Source of the DNA: an uncultured Bacteroidota bacterium
GTDB taxonomy: Bacteria; Bacteroidota; Bacteroidia; UBA7662
NCBI GenBank assembly: GCA_903908015.1
Contig: CAIVQI010000028.1
Location: 1 to 13,910 of the forward strand
Length of the DNA: 13,910 bases
Direction of reading: 5' to 3'
Below, piece by piece: positions 6,593 to 13,910 of this stretch. A program made the translations under genes and the position numbers. Position 1 is the first letter of the stretch; the number at the start of each line of letters is the position of its first letter. The notes beneath the pieces are model-generated. The model saw only the letters and a list, made by a program, of their open reading frames with translations, did not search any database and had not been told where the DNA came from.

Positions 6593-8550
6593 GTGCCATA
6601 ATCGAACGATTGCCTGAGGCCTTGGCCAACCAGATTGCTGCAGGAGAGGTGGTGCAACGGCCGGCTTCGGTGCTCAAGGAACTCATCGAAAACTCCATAG
6701 ATGCCGGCGCCACCGAAATCCAGGTTCACCTGCGCGATTCGGGTAAAACACTGATCCAGGTGATCGATAACGGCCAGGGCATGGGGCCTGAAGATGCGCG
6801 GCTCTGCTTTGAACGGCACGCTACATCAAAAATTCGCTCGCTCGACGACCTTTTCGCATTACGCAGCTATGGTTTTCGGGGAGAAGCATTGGCCGCCACT
6901 GCTGCGGTGGCACAAGTTGAACTACGCACCCGCCGATCGGCAGATGAACTCGGCACACTCGTTCGTATTGAAGGTGGACAAATACGACAACAGGAACCGG
7001 CGCCCTCCTCGGTGGGCACGAGCATCCAGGTCAAAAACCTCTTTTTCAACGTGCCCGCCCGACGAAATTTCCTCAAGAGCGACGAAACTGAACTGCGAAA
7101 CCTGATCGATACTTTCCAACACATGGCTTTGGCGCGCCCCGACCTGCAGTTCCGGCTATCGCACCAAGGAACAGACCTCTACCTTACGCGGCCCGGTAAC
7201 CTCAAACAACGCATCACCAGCTTTTTTGGCGAATCCATGGCCAACGGCATGGTTCCTGTGGAGGAAACCACCCCCATTCTGTCGATCAGTGGCTTCATCG
7301 GCAAACCGAACATTGCCCGAAAGTCGCGGGGACATCAGTATTTCTTTCTCAACGGTCGGTATATTCGCCATCCCTATCTCCACCACGCGGTCGCCACGGG
7401 CTACCACGAACTGCTGCCTGAAGGCAGTCAACCTGCCTACCTGATATTCCTCACGGTCGACCCCAAACGGGTAGATGTGAACGTTCATCCCGCCAAAACA
7501 GAGGTGAAATTCGACGACGAAAAAACCCATTATGCGATATTGATGTCGGCCGTTCGCCGCGCCCTTAATCAGTATCAGGTAGCTCCGGCGCTCGACTTCA
7601 GCATGGAGCCGGGTTTATCCTGGGCCTCAGGGGGGGGTGAGCACATGCATCCATCAGGCGCAAGACCAGGATCGGTCGCGGGATCAAATAACTCCCTGGG
7701 ATCGGGATTGACCCCTGGTGCAGGACCAGGCATGGGATCATGGGCTGGACCAGGGGCTGGAACAGGGGCTGGAACAGGGGCTGGAACAGGGGCTGGAAAC
7801 GGAAATTTACGATCGCCTTTCAATCCGGCTTATAACCCATTCGATGCGGATCGCCGAAGCCCAGGCCCGGTCGACGATTCTTGGCGCAAGTTGATGGAGG
7901 TGAAACTCCCTCCCCAAAATCAAGAACAGGATTTTTCGGACATAGGCAAAAATGGATGGGCGGAAGGAGCCCCAAGCGAAGCCGGGTTGTTTCAACTCCA
8001 CCAACGCTATATTGTGGGTACCCTTCGCAGCGGATTGCTGGTGGTGGACCAAGAAGCGGCCCACTACCGTATTCTGTTCGATCGATGCCGGGCGCGGCTC
8101 ACCACCGGCACTGGGGCTAGTCAGCAGTGCATATTCCCCACCACCCTTCAGTTGAGGGCCGATGAAGCCCTGGCCCTTGGTAGGCTCGAACCCATTCTAC
8201 GGTCGGCAGGATTCGATTGGACGGCGGGCGATAACCCCCTTGACATTCGTATCACGGGACTGCCCGCAGACATCGATCTGCCCGAGCCCGAGCTACTGTT
8301 ACACGACATGCTGCGCGACGAGTACCCCTCCACGGGCGATGCTTTGGCCTCAATACGCGAGCAACTATCGCGGGTCATGGCCAAAAAAAGCCACATAAGG
8401 GCTGGAAAGACCCTATCACCCAGTCAAATGCGTCAACTGGTAGATGAACTCTTTGCCTGCGAAAACCCTTATTATAGCCCTGAAGGCCGGCCTGTCCTGC
8501 TCACCATCACGATCCCCGAAATCATGCAGCGCCTCGGAGGCCCTGTTTAA
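6589..8550 (+). CDS. mutL: DNA mismatch repair protein MutL
   Basis: The 653-residue protein links mismatch recognition by MutS to strand removal. The GHKL ATPase domain is complete: QIAAGEVVQRPASVLKELIE with Glu31 as likely catalytic base, NSIDAG with Asn35, DNGQGM (60-65), YGFRGEAL (94-101) and NVPARRNFLK. A long Gly/Pro-rich linker (about 335-455) carries a G8 tract and a GAGT repeat. The C-terminal dimerisation/endonuclease domain starts near 465 (FQLHQRYIVG). Its metal motif reads DQEAAHYRILFD (487-498), not the canonical DQHA(x)2E(x)4E. The tail FACENPYYSPEGRP contains Cys624. No MutH is visible. It is the second gene of a tight plus-strand cluster and starts on the ATGA overlap with the small gene upstream. 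Confidence 0.95.
   Translation: MSAIIERLPEALANQIAAGEVVQRPASVLKELIENSIDAGATEIQVHLRDSGKTLIQVIDNGQGMGPEDARLCFERHATSKIRSLDDLFALRSYGFRGEALAATAAVAQVELRTRRSADELGTLVRIEGGQIRQQEPAPSSVGTSIQVKNLFFNVPARRNFLKSDETELRNLIDTFQHMALARPDLQFRLSHQGTDLYLTRPGNLKQRITSFFGESMANGMVPVEETTPILSISGFIGKPNIARKSRGHQYFFLNGRYIRHPYLHHAVATGYHELLPEGSQPAYLIFLTVDPKRVDVNVHPAKTEVKFDDEKTHYAILMSAVRRALNQYQVAPALDFSMEPGLSWASGGGEHMHPSGARPGSVAGSNNSLGSGLTPGAGPGMGSWAGPGAGTGAGTGAGTGAGNGNLRSPFNPAYNPFDADRRSPGPVDDSWRKLMEVKLPPQNQEQDFSDIGKNGWAEGAPSEAGLFQLHQRYIVGTLRSGLLVVDQEAAHYRILFDRCRARLTTGTGASQQCIFPTTLQLRADEALALGRLEPILRSAGFDWTAGDNPLDIRITGLPADIDLPEPELLLHDMLRDEYPSTGDALASIREQLSRVMAKKSHIRAGKTLSPSQMRQLVDELFACENPYYSPEGRPVLLTITIPEIMQRLGGPV
7630..7637 (+). 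repeat. Eight-G homopolymer inside mutL
   Basis: Eight consecutive G residues encode Gly348-Gly350 in the MutL linker. Gain or loss of one base would shift the frame before the C-terminal domain. Confidence 0.95.
7753..7798 (+). repeat. 12-bp minisatellite (GAGT) in the mutL linker
   Basis: The unit GGGGCTGGAACA occurs at 7753-7764, 7765-7776 and 7777-7788, and as ten matching bases at 7789-7798. It encodes Gly-Ala-Gly-Thr repeats at residues 389-404. A looser Gly/Pro/Met-rich stretch precedes it. The period is a multiple of three, so copy changes stay in frame. Confidence 0.93.
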
Positions 8551-8571
8551 AATGATTGTAAACCCACACCT

Positions 8572-9309
8572 ATGAGTCAACAGTTCCAGCCGCGCCGTTT
8601 CGATATTCTGCCCACGATCACCAAAAACATCATCATCATCAATGGCTTGTTTTTTTTGGGGACGATGGCGCTGGGCACCCAATATGGTATCGACCTCATC
8701 GAATGGTTCGGCCTTCGATACCCCGCATCCGACGCCTTTCGTTGGTGGCAACCCGTCACCCACCTCTTCATGCACGGCGGCTTTGGGCATTTATTGTTCA
8801 ACATGTTCTCCTTTTGGATGTTTGGCAGCGTGTTCGAACAGGTTTGGGGCGAAAAAAGGTTCCTTCAATTCTATTTGATTACCGGATTGGGCGCGGCTTT
8901 TCTTCACTACCTGATGGTGTATGTAGTGGATATCGCCCCGGCCCTGCAAAGCCTTCAGGTTCAACTCAACAATGCCCAAGCCGAGGGCAATAACGATTGG
9001 GCGCTCGATGTACTGCGACAAATGGAGTCTGTTCGCAGCCAGCACAACATCATCGGGGCAAGTGGTGCCGTGGCGGGTGTATGGATGGCTTTTGCCTATT
9101 TATTTCCCAACAGCAGTCTATACCTTTTTCTGTTTATTCCCGTTAAAGCGAAATACCTTGCACTCATCTACTTTTTATTTGAACTCAGCGCCGCGTTGCA
9201 GTTCGATGCGAATGATCAGGTGGCCCACTTCGCCCATTTAGGAGGCATGCTCATGGGCTTGGTGATGGTGCATTGGGTATACCGCCGCGACCGTTCCCAG
9301 TTTTATTGA
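8572..9309 (+). CDS. Rhomboid family intramembrane serine protease (first copy)
   Basis: The 245-residue polytopic membrane protein starts with a short cytoplasmic leader and a first membrane helix (about 17-36). It carries the hallmark L1 segment with WWQPVTHLFMHGGFGHLLFN, then FQVWGEKRF-type and GLGAAFLHY helices. The catalytic serine is Ser164 in GASGAVAG, and the catalytic histidine is His222 in HFAHLGG. A polar segment of about 35 residues (about 122-158) is inserted before the catalytic helix. Rhomboids cleave membrane-embedded substrates within the bilayer; the substrate here is unknown. It follows mutL after 21 bp and ends 4 bp before a second rhomboid gene. A T8G4 run occurs at 8650-8661. 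The family call is firm. Confidence 0.94.
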   Translation: MSQQFQPRRFDILPTITKNIIIINGLFFLGTMALGTQYGIDLIEWFGLRYPASDAFRWWQPVTHLFMHGGFGHLLFNMFSFWMFGSVFEQVWGEKRFLQFYLITGLGAAFLHYLMVYVVDIAPALQSLQVQLNNAQAEGNNDWALDVLRQMESVRSQHNIIGASGAVAGVWMAFAYLFPNSSLYLFLFIPVKAKYLALIYFLFELSAALQFDANDQVAHFAHLGGMLMGLVMVHWVYRRDRSQFY

Positions 9310-9313
9310 TATT

Positions 9314-10285
9314 ATGCCCCAGACATCCATGTTCGACGAACTCAAAGACACCTTTAGGCGGAGTGAAAACCGCCTAAACCAGTTGATTTTGATCAACGTG
9401 GGCGTCTTTTTGGTGATGAACATCGCGGTGGTGGTGTTGATGCTGTTCAAACTACATACTGGATGGTACGATAGCCTCTCCCGGGCCTTGGGCGTACCAG
9501 CGTCGTTTTCTACCTTGCTCCAACGCCCGTGGTCGCCCATCACCTATATGTTCATTCATTCGGGTTTTTTTCACCTGTTGTTCAATATGATGTGGCTCTA
9601 TGGCATTGGCAATATCCTGCAATCGCTGCTCGGCGCCCGCCGCCTTTTGGCACTCTACATCACGGGTGGCCTGGCCGGAGCTTTGGTTTTTATTCTGGCT
9701 TTTAATGTCTTTCCCCTATTTGAAGGCCTTAGCGGGCACTTCGCCGTAGGCGCCTCCGCCTCGGTGCTCGCGGTGGTGGTGGGCGCAGCGACTTTAAGTC
9801 CGGACTACCCGATCCGGCTGTTTCTCTTAGGAAATGTGCGCCTGCGCTACCTCGCGCTGGCCATGGTGTTGATGGACCTTTTGAATATGGCTGGACCCAA
9901 TGCGGGTGGACATTTCGCCCACTTAGGGGGGGCACTCTTCGGTTATATATACATTAAAAGACTGCAACAAGGTCAAAACCTGGGTCTTTGGGTGGAGCAG
10001 TTTTTTGATGCCTGGCCGGGCATTATGGCCAGGATCAAAGGGCAATCCCATGGCGTCGGGCGCTCTTCTGGCCGAACAAAACAGGGGCCCCTCAGGGTGG
10101 TGACGTCCAAATCAACCCTGACCCCTATGGCCGCCGATCGCAGCGGAGGAACGAGCACCACTGTGGGACCGAATCGGGTATCGCAGCAGGATATTGATGC
10201 CGTGCTCGACAAAATCTCCAAAAAGGGCTACGACAGCCTCAATACCCACGAAAAAGAAATCCTGTTTCGTGCCAGCCGACAATAA
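9314..10285 (+). CDS. Rhomboid family intramembrane serine protease with C-terminal DUF6576-like tail (second copy)
   Basis: The 323-residue protein has a first membrane helix at about 22-43, a WSPITYMFIHSGFFHLLFNM block and a GGLAGALVF helix. The catalytic Ser148 lies in VGASASVLAV and His203 in HFAHLGG. The serine motif is GASA, not GASG, but both dyad residues are present. After the last membrane helix (about 225) comes a basic Ser/Gly/Thr-rich linker. A conserved tail, VSQQDIDAVLDKISKKGYDS, runs to the end; I associate it with the DUF6576 extension of Bacteroidota rhomboids. It differs from the first copy in loop length and tail, so the pair looks like paralogues of different role and not a recent duplication. 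The downstream gene probably starts inside its last codons. A G7 run lies at 9926-9932 within HLGG. Confidence 0.92.
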   Translation: MPQTSMFDELKDTFRRSENRLNQLILINVGVFLVMNIAVVVLMLFKLHTGWYDSLSRALGVPASFSTLLQRPWSPITYMFIHSGFFHLLFNMMWLYGIGNILQSLLGARRLLALYITGGLAGALVFILAFNVFPLFEGLSGHFAVGASASVLAVVVGAATLSPDYPIRLFLLGNVRLRYLALAMVLMDLLNMAGPNAGGHFAHLGGALFGYIYIKRLQQGQNLGLWVEQFFDAWPGIMARIKGQSHGVGRSSGRTKQGPLRVVTSKSTLTPMAADRSGGTSTTVGPNRVSQQDIDAVLDKISKKGYDSLNTHEKEILFRASRQ

Positions 10286-11426
10286 CCTATCCCACAACAG
10301 CCTTCAACGGGCGCGTGCCGCATGGAATGGGTTGCTCACCTTGCTGCGGCGCTTCCTGCTGCTCATCAATGTAGGCGTTGTGGTGGCCACCCTCCCCCTA
10401 TTGGCCGTAGCCTGGATCCCACCCGACCGCGCCTGGCCCCTCATCTTTTATCCCTACCTCATTTTGCCCTTTCTGGTCCTGCACAGCGCATTTATTCTGT
10501 GGTGGGCGTTGGGCCGACATAAAATATATGCGCTGATTTCATTGGCTGTTGTGCTCGCTGGCTGGCCACTGCACCGCACCCAATGGCAAGAACCGGGATG
10601 GCGCAAAGACCAGGATGATTTGGTTATCATGAGTTATAATGTGGGTCACTTCAGAGAAGCCGAGCGTATAGGCATCGATGCAGGCGATTGCACCGAGGGG
10701 GTAGTGCAACTCATCGCAGCCGAGCAACCCGATATCCTATGCCTTCAGGAATACCAGAGCAGCGACCGCGGACGGGGTGGGGTTACCGATCGCCTGTTTC
10801 GTGAGTGTGGGATGCTCCAGGGCTATTTCCAACGCATTGGGGGCGGGGGAGGAGACAGCCGCAGTGGAATGGCTATTTTTAGCCGACACCCCATCGTTCT
10901 TCGGCGATTTGTTCCATTTCCAGGTTCCATCAACATCAACAGTTGCCAGCTCGCCGACCTGAACATCGGACACGATACCGTGCGCGTCATTAATTTTCAC
11001 CTGCAGAGCAATTTGATTGAAAAATCGGAACTCGACAAAATAGAGGCGTTTAGTCAGGACCCCAAAGCGGAACAAACCGGTAGCGTACGAACTGTTTTGG
11101 CGAAAATCCGTCACGCCGCACGCTTACGGTCGAGGCAGGCCGAACATATCGGTCGACTTGTCCGCGAGAGTCCGCACCCCGTGGTGCTGTGCGGCGACCT
11201 CAACGACTTGCCGGCATCTTACGCCTACTGGCAAGCGCGTGCTCATCTTCAAGACACCTACATGAAAGGCGGTCAATTCATGGGGACTACCTACGCCGGG
11301 GGCTTCCCTTCCTTCCGCATCGATCATATGTTTGTGGACCCAACGATTAAAGTGAACCAGCATCGGGTAATCCGCCAAAGGTATAGCGACCATTTTCCGG
11401 TGGTCTGCAGCGCACGCTTGCACTGA
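10269..11426 (+). CDS. Membrane-anchored endonuclease/exonuclease/phosphatase (EEP) family protein
   Basis: With the GTG start the product has 385 residues. Three membrane helices lie at about 29-49, 58-81 and 86-99. An EEP catalytic domain follows: MSYNVGHF with Asn124, ILCLQEY with metal-binding Glu161, [25 protein letters not shown] with Asp310 and Asn312, and SDHFPV with Asp374-His375. All usual metal/catalytic positions are present, so it should be an active phosphodiesterase or phosphatase. The family includes DNases and lipid or sugar phosphatases, and sequence alone does not choose between them. No in-frame ATG fits: ATG 10197 would overlap the rhomboid gene by 89 bp. GTG 10269 (17-bp overlap) is preferred, and a later TTG is possible. 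It closes the mutL-rhomboid cluster. Confidence 0.86.
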   Translation: MPADNNLSHNSLQRARAAWNGLLTLLRRFLLLINVGVVVATLPLLAVAWIPPDRAWPLIFYPYLILPFLVLHSAFILWWALGRHKIYALISLAVVLAGWPLHRTQWQEPGWRKDQDDLVIMSYNVGHFREAERIGIDAGDCTEGVVQLIAAEQPDILCLQEYQSSDRGRGGVTDRLFRECGMLQGYFQRIGGGGGDSRSGMAIFSRHPIVLRRFVPFPGSININSCQLADLNIGHDTVRVINFHLQSNLIEKSELDKIEAFSQDPKAEQTGSVRTVLAKIRHAARLRSRQAEHIGRLVRESPHPVVLCGDLNDLPASYAYWQARAHLQDTYMKGGQFMGTTYAGGFPSFRIDHMFVDPTIKVNQHRVIRQRYSDHFPVVCSARLH

Positions 11427-11443
11427 AACGACCCAAAACCTAC

Positions 11444-11451
11444 TATTTTTG
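11444..11451 (+). promoter_or_regulatory. -7 promoter box upstream of cysS
   Basis: TATTTTTG is an exact TAnnTTTG match. A TTG at 11418-11420 lies 23 bp upstream, slightly wide for a -33 element. It would give a leader of about 90 bases for cysS. Confidence 0.4.
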
Positions 11452-11515
11452 TGGGTTGGACAAGCCGCGAAGGCGCCCCAATTCCGTTTTGAACTTCCCC
11501 CTCCCTTTAAAATTC

Positions 11516-11523
11516 TACATTTC
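11516..11523 (+). promoter_or_regulatory. Possible second -7 box nearer cysS
   Basis: TACATTTC matches TAnnTTTG at all but the last position and lies 27 bp before the ATG. A TTTG at 11488-11491 lies upstream at wide spacing. It is an alternative to the box at 11444. Confidence 0.22.
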
Positions 11524-11550
11524 GTTATACCCGACCCGATTTTAAATCCC

Positions 11551-13032
11551 ATGAACCCCCAACCCCTATTCCTCCATAACACCCTCAGCCGCAAAAAGGA
11601 GCGTTTCGAACCCCAGCAGCCACCATTGGTTGGGCTATACGTGTGTGGACCCACGGTTTATGGCGAAGCACATCTCGGTCACGCGCGCCCGTACCTCACC
11701 TTTGACGTCCTTGTGCGCTACCTACGCCACCAAGGCTACCGGGTTCGCTACGTTCGCAACATCACCGACGTGGGCCATCTCGAGCACGATGCAGATGAGG
11801 GAGAGGACAAAATCGCGCGCAAAGCCCGCCTCGAACAAACCGAACCCATGGAGGTGGCCGAACGCTACACCCGTTCGTTCCATGCGTCGATGCAGGCACT
11901 CAATATTCTGCCCCCCGACATCGAGCCGAGGGCCAGCGGGCACATACCCGAACAACTTCACATGATTGAGGAGCTCATGAAGCTGGGCTTTGCTTACGAA
12001 TCGGCTGGCTCCGTCTATTTCGATGTGACGGCCTATGCGGCACGCTATCCGTACGGACAACTGTCTGGTCGGGTGGCCGACGAGCTCCTCGCTGGAGCGG
12101 GCAACGAACGTCGTGCTTTAGAGGGACAATCCGAAAAACGAAACCCAGCCGACTTTGCACTGTGGAAAAAAGCGCAACCCACCCACATCATGCGCTGGTC
12201 GTCGCCCTGGAGCGAAGGCTTCCCGGGATGGCACATCGAATGTTCGGCCATGAGCCGAAAATACCTGGGCGAGCCCTTCGACATACACGGCGGAGGCATG
12301 GATCTGCTGTTCCCACACCACGAAAGTGAAATTGCCCAGTCGCAGGCGTGTTGTGGTCAAGTGCCTGCACGCTGGTGGATGCACAACAATATGGTGACCA
12401 TCGACGGACAAAAAATGGGAAAGTCGCTCGGCAACTTCATCACCCTAAACGAACTGTTCGATGGCAATCACCCCCGTTTGAGTCAGGCTTTCGACCCCAT
12501 GGTGATCCGGTTTTTCGTGCTTCAGGCCCATTATCGGTCGACCCTCGACTTCAGTTCTGAAGCCCTTCAAGCAGCAGAAAAAGGCTTCAAACGCTTCATG
12601 GATGGGATTGGCATTCTCATGCAACTACAATCAGAGGCTTCAGCTGATGATTTTGAGGTCGATTCCTTTGTTTTATCCCTCTATGAAGCCCTCAACGACG
12701 ACCTGAATACCCCCATTCTGATCGCACGGGTTTATGAATTCCTGCCCCAAATCCACCGTATGCATGAAGGCAAAGCCCGTTTATCGGCTTCTTCCCTTAG
12801 GCGCCTTCAGCAAGAGGTTCACAGTTTGGTGACTGGTGTGCTGGGCCTGATGGCTACAGAACAAGAAACGGGAACACACCTCAAGGGGGTGATGGATTTG
12901 TTGCTTGACATCAGGCAGCAGGCGAAGGAACGGCGTGATTTCGCCAGCAGCGATGAGATTCGTAAGCGACTCGAATCGCTCGGCATCCAAATCAAGGACG
13001 GCAAAGACAAAAGCGAATGGAGTCTAAATTAA
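11551..13032 (+). CDS. cysS: Cysteinyl-tRNA synthetase
   Basis: The 493-residue class I enzyme charges tRNA-Cys. The signature HLGH (HIGH motif) is at 41-44, after [11 protein letters not shown]. The second signature is KMGKS (288-292) in place of KMSKS, a variant I recall as usual in this phylum. Zinc ligands by analogy with the E. coli enzyme are Cys32, Cys231 in WHIECSAMS, and His256 and Glu260 in FPHHESE. The C-terminal helical DALR-type anticodon region ends with [19 protein letters not shown]. The frame is open upstream to 11449, but ATG 11551 places the first motif at the normal distance from the N-terminus. It lies 124 bp after the EEP gene with promoter-like boxes in the gap, so it may start a new transcript. 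The next gene may begin inside its last codons. Confidence 0.96.
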   Translation: MNPQPLFLHNTLSRKKERFEPQQPPLVGLYVCGPTVYGEAHLGHARPYLTFDVLVRYLRHQGYRVRYVRNITDVGHLEHDADEGEDKIARKARLEQTEPMEVAERYTRSFHASMQALNILPPDIEPRASGHIPEQLHMIEELMKLGFAYESAGSVYFDVTAYAARYPYGQLSGRVADELLAGAGNERRALEGQSEKRNPADFALWKKAQPTHIMRWSSPWSEGFPGWHIECSAMSRKYLGEPFDIHGGGMDLLFPHHESEIAQSQACCGQVPARWWMHNNMVTIDGQKMGKSLGNFITLNELFDGNHPRLSQAFDPMVIRFFVLQAHYRSTLDFSSEALQAAEKGFKRFMDGIGILMQLQSEASADDFEVDSFVLSLYEALNDDLNTPILIARVYEFLPQIHRMHEGKARLSASSLRRLQQEVHSLVTGVLGLMATEQETGTHLKGVMDLLLDIRQQAKERRDFASSDEIRKRLESLGIQIKDGKDKSEWSLN

Positions 13033-13910
13033 TTCATCCACAACCCTTCAAAACCCATCGTTTTACCAACTTTTGGGTGCAGTCGGTGCGTTCCCCCACA
13101 GGCATTTTTCCGGTCATGCTCTTGTGTATGCTGATGATGGCCCGTTGTACCTCGCCCGAACCCACCAACACCCCTGAGGCCTCGTCGCCAACCAAAACAA
13201 ACAAACCCGTCGTGCAACCGCCTCCCTTTTCTTCCGATAGCGCATACTTCTGGCTGAAGATGCAGGTCGACATGGGGCCTAGGGCACCGGGAACTGACGC
13301 CCATAGCCGGTGTGCCTCATTTTTAGAAACAGAACTCCGGCGTTTCACGCCCCATGTGCGCCGACAACAACCCCCCATCACCACCCACGACGGCAAACGA
13401 TTTACCCTACAGAACATCATCGCAAGCTTTAACCCCGACGCCCAGAAACGCATCCTGCTCTGCGCGCATTGGGACAGCCGTCCACGCGCGGAAATGGACC
13501 TCAACCGCCCGGATGACGCCATTCTAGGCGCCAACGATGGGGCTTCCGGAGCAGCCGTACTCCTGGAAGTGGCCCGAAACTTATCCCAAAACCCGCCCCC
13601 GTGCGGGGTCGATATCGTACTCTTCGATCTGGAGGACTATGGAGTATCCTCGGCTGAAAACAGCTATTGCCTCGGCTCCCAATATTGGTCACGCTCCCCC
13701 CATGTGCCTGGCTACCGGCCCGAATATGGGATCTTGCTCGATATGGTGGGCGGCAAGGAGGCGCGCTTTTTCCGGGAAGGAACATCGCTTGCCTATGCCC
13801 CACATGTGGTCGACCGGGTTTGGGGGAATGCCCAGCGCCTGGGGTACGGCAGTTGGTTTGTGAACCATGACGGCAATACCATCACCGACGACCACTATTA
13901 CATCAACAAA
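13017..13910 (+). CDS. M28 family metallopeptidase / glutaminyl-peptide cyclotransferase-like protein (partial, C-terminus off the right edge)
   Basis: An open frame of 298 codons reaches the window edge. A hydrophobic segment ([10 protein letters not shown]) is followed by Cys44 and a Pro/Ser/Thr-rich tether, suggesting an exported lipoprotein, although Arg before the cysteine is a poor lipobox. The catalytic domain opens with [18 protein letters not shown]. Expected zinc or catalytic positions are His151/Asp153 in CAHWDSRP, Asp174 in GANDGASG, Glu206-Asp207 in FDLEDYG, and His293 in ITDDHYYIN. The DSRP, LEDYG and TDDH blocks favour the glutaminyl cyclase-like branch of M28, which forms N-terminal pyroglutamate; aminopeptidase activity cannot be excluded. 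Start choices are ATG 13017 (16-bp overlap with cysS, giving basic residues before the hydrophobic core), GTG 13077 and ATG 13116. The family is fairly sure, the start is not. Confidence 0.8.
   Translation, partial: MESKLIHPQPFKTHRFTNFWVQSVRSPTGIFPVMLLCMLMMARCTSPEPTNTPEASSPTKTNKPVVQPPPFSSDSAYFWLKMQVDMGPRAPGTDAHSRCASFLETELRRFTPHVRRQQPPITTHDGKRFTLQNIIASFNPDAQKRILLCAHWDSRPRAEMDLNRPDDAILGANDGASGAAVLLEVARNLSQNPPPCGVDIVLFDLEDYGVSSAENSYCLGSQYWSRSPHVPGYRPEYGILLDMVGGKEARFFREGTSLAYAPHVVDRVWGNAQRLGYGSWFVNHDGNTITDDHYYINK

Noticed and set aside
7575..7823. Minus-strand frame with PAPVPAPVPAPGP repeats
   Set aside because: Antisense reading of the GAGT minisatellite in mutL.
8935..9046. Polar insertion of about 35 residues before the active serine of the first rhomboid
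   Set aside because: I recall similar insertions in other Bacteroidota rhomboids, so it is probably a family feature and not new.
10194..10268. TTG/ATG starts at 10194 and 10197 for the EEP gene
   Set aside because: They would overlap the rhomboid gene by about 90 bp and add a Lys/Thr/Ser-rich tail not expected before the first membrane helix.
11424..11460. Possible weak hairpin (ACCCA/TGGGT) after the EEP gene as a terminator
   Set aside because: Only five pairs with a large loop and no following T-tract; the T-run inside the loop is better read as a promoter box.
12412..12426. KMGKS in place of KMSKS in cysteinyl-tRNA synthetase
   Set aside because: From memory a usual variant in this phylum; all other catalytic and zinc residues are intact.

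Overview
The window looks like chromosome of an environmental member of the Bacteroidota, with moderately high GC by eye. Four signs point there: a secreted hydrolase ending in a type IX secretion (T9SS) sorting domain; repeated TAnnTTTG boxes of the Bacteroidota -7 type upstream of genes; a CarboxypepD_reg-like envelope protein; and a mutL / rhomboid / rhomboid / endonuclease-phosphatase gene order that I recall from this phylum. I see no tRNA, rRNA, CRISPR array, insertion sequence or phage gene. No stretch over 300 bases lacks a gene.

Left part (1-4177). A minus-strand gene runs off the left edge. It encodes an acidic, low-complexity protein built on 45-bp, 12-bp and 15-bp tandem repeats. 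It diverges from tdk (thymidine kinase), which is followed on the plus strand by glgP, an alpha-glucan phosphorylase with its own likely promoter.

Middle (4230-6083). A secreted alpha/beta hydrolase with a Ser-Asp-His triad and a T9SS tail converges, with only 3 bp between stop codons, on a minus-strand secreted protein with a carboxypeptidase-regulatory-like beta domain.

Right part (6152-13910), all plus strand and tightly packed. A small membrane protein with an N-terminal FxYxPxYY motif and no ATG start overlaps mutL by 4 bp. Then come two different rhomboid intramembrane proteases, a membrane-anchored endonuclease/exonuclease/phosphatase-fold protein, cysS (cysteinyl-tRNA synthetase, behind a 124-bp gap with promoter-like boxes), and the start of an M28 / glutaminyl-cyclase-like metallopeptidase cut by the right edge. 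Spacings of -17 to +21 bp suggest an operon from the small gene to the phosphatase-fold gene.

Most genes are housekeeping or conserved in the phylum. The points worth a second look are the repeat protein, the secreted hydrolase with its polyester-hydrolase-like GHSMGGG elbow, and mutL, which has an eight-G tract, a GAGT minisatellite and a non-canonical endonuclease motif. I did not find a convincing new defence or mobile system.
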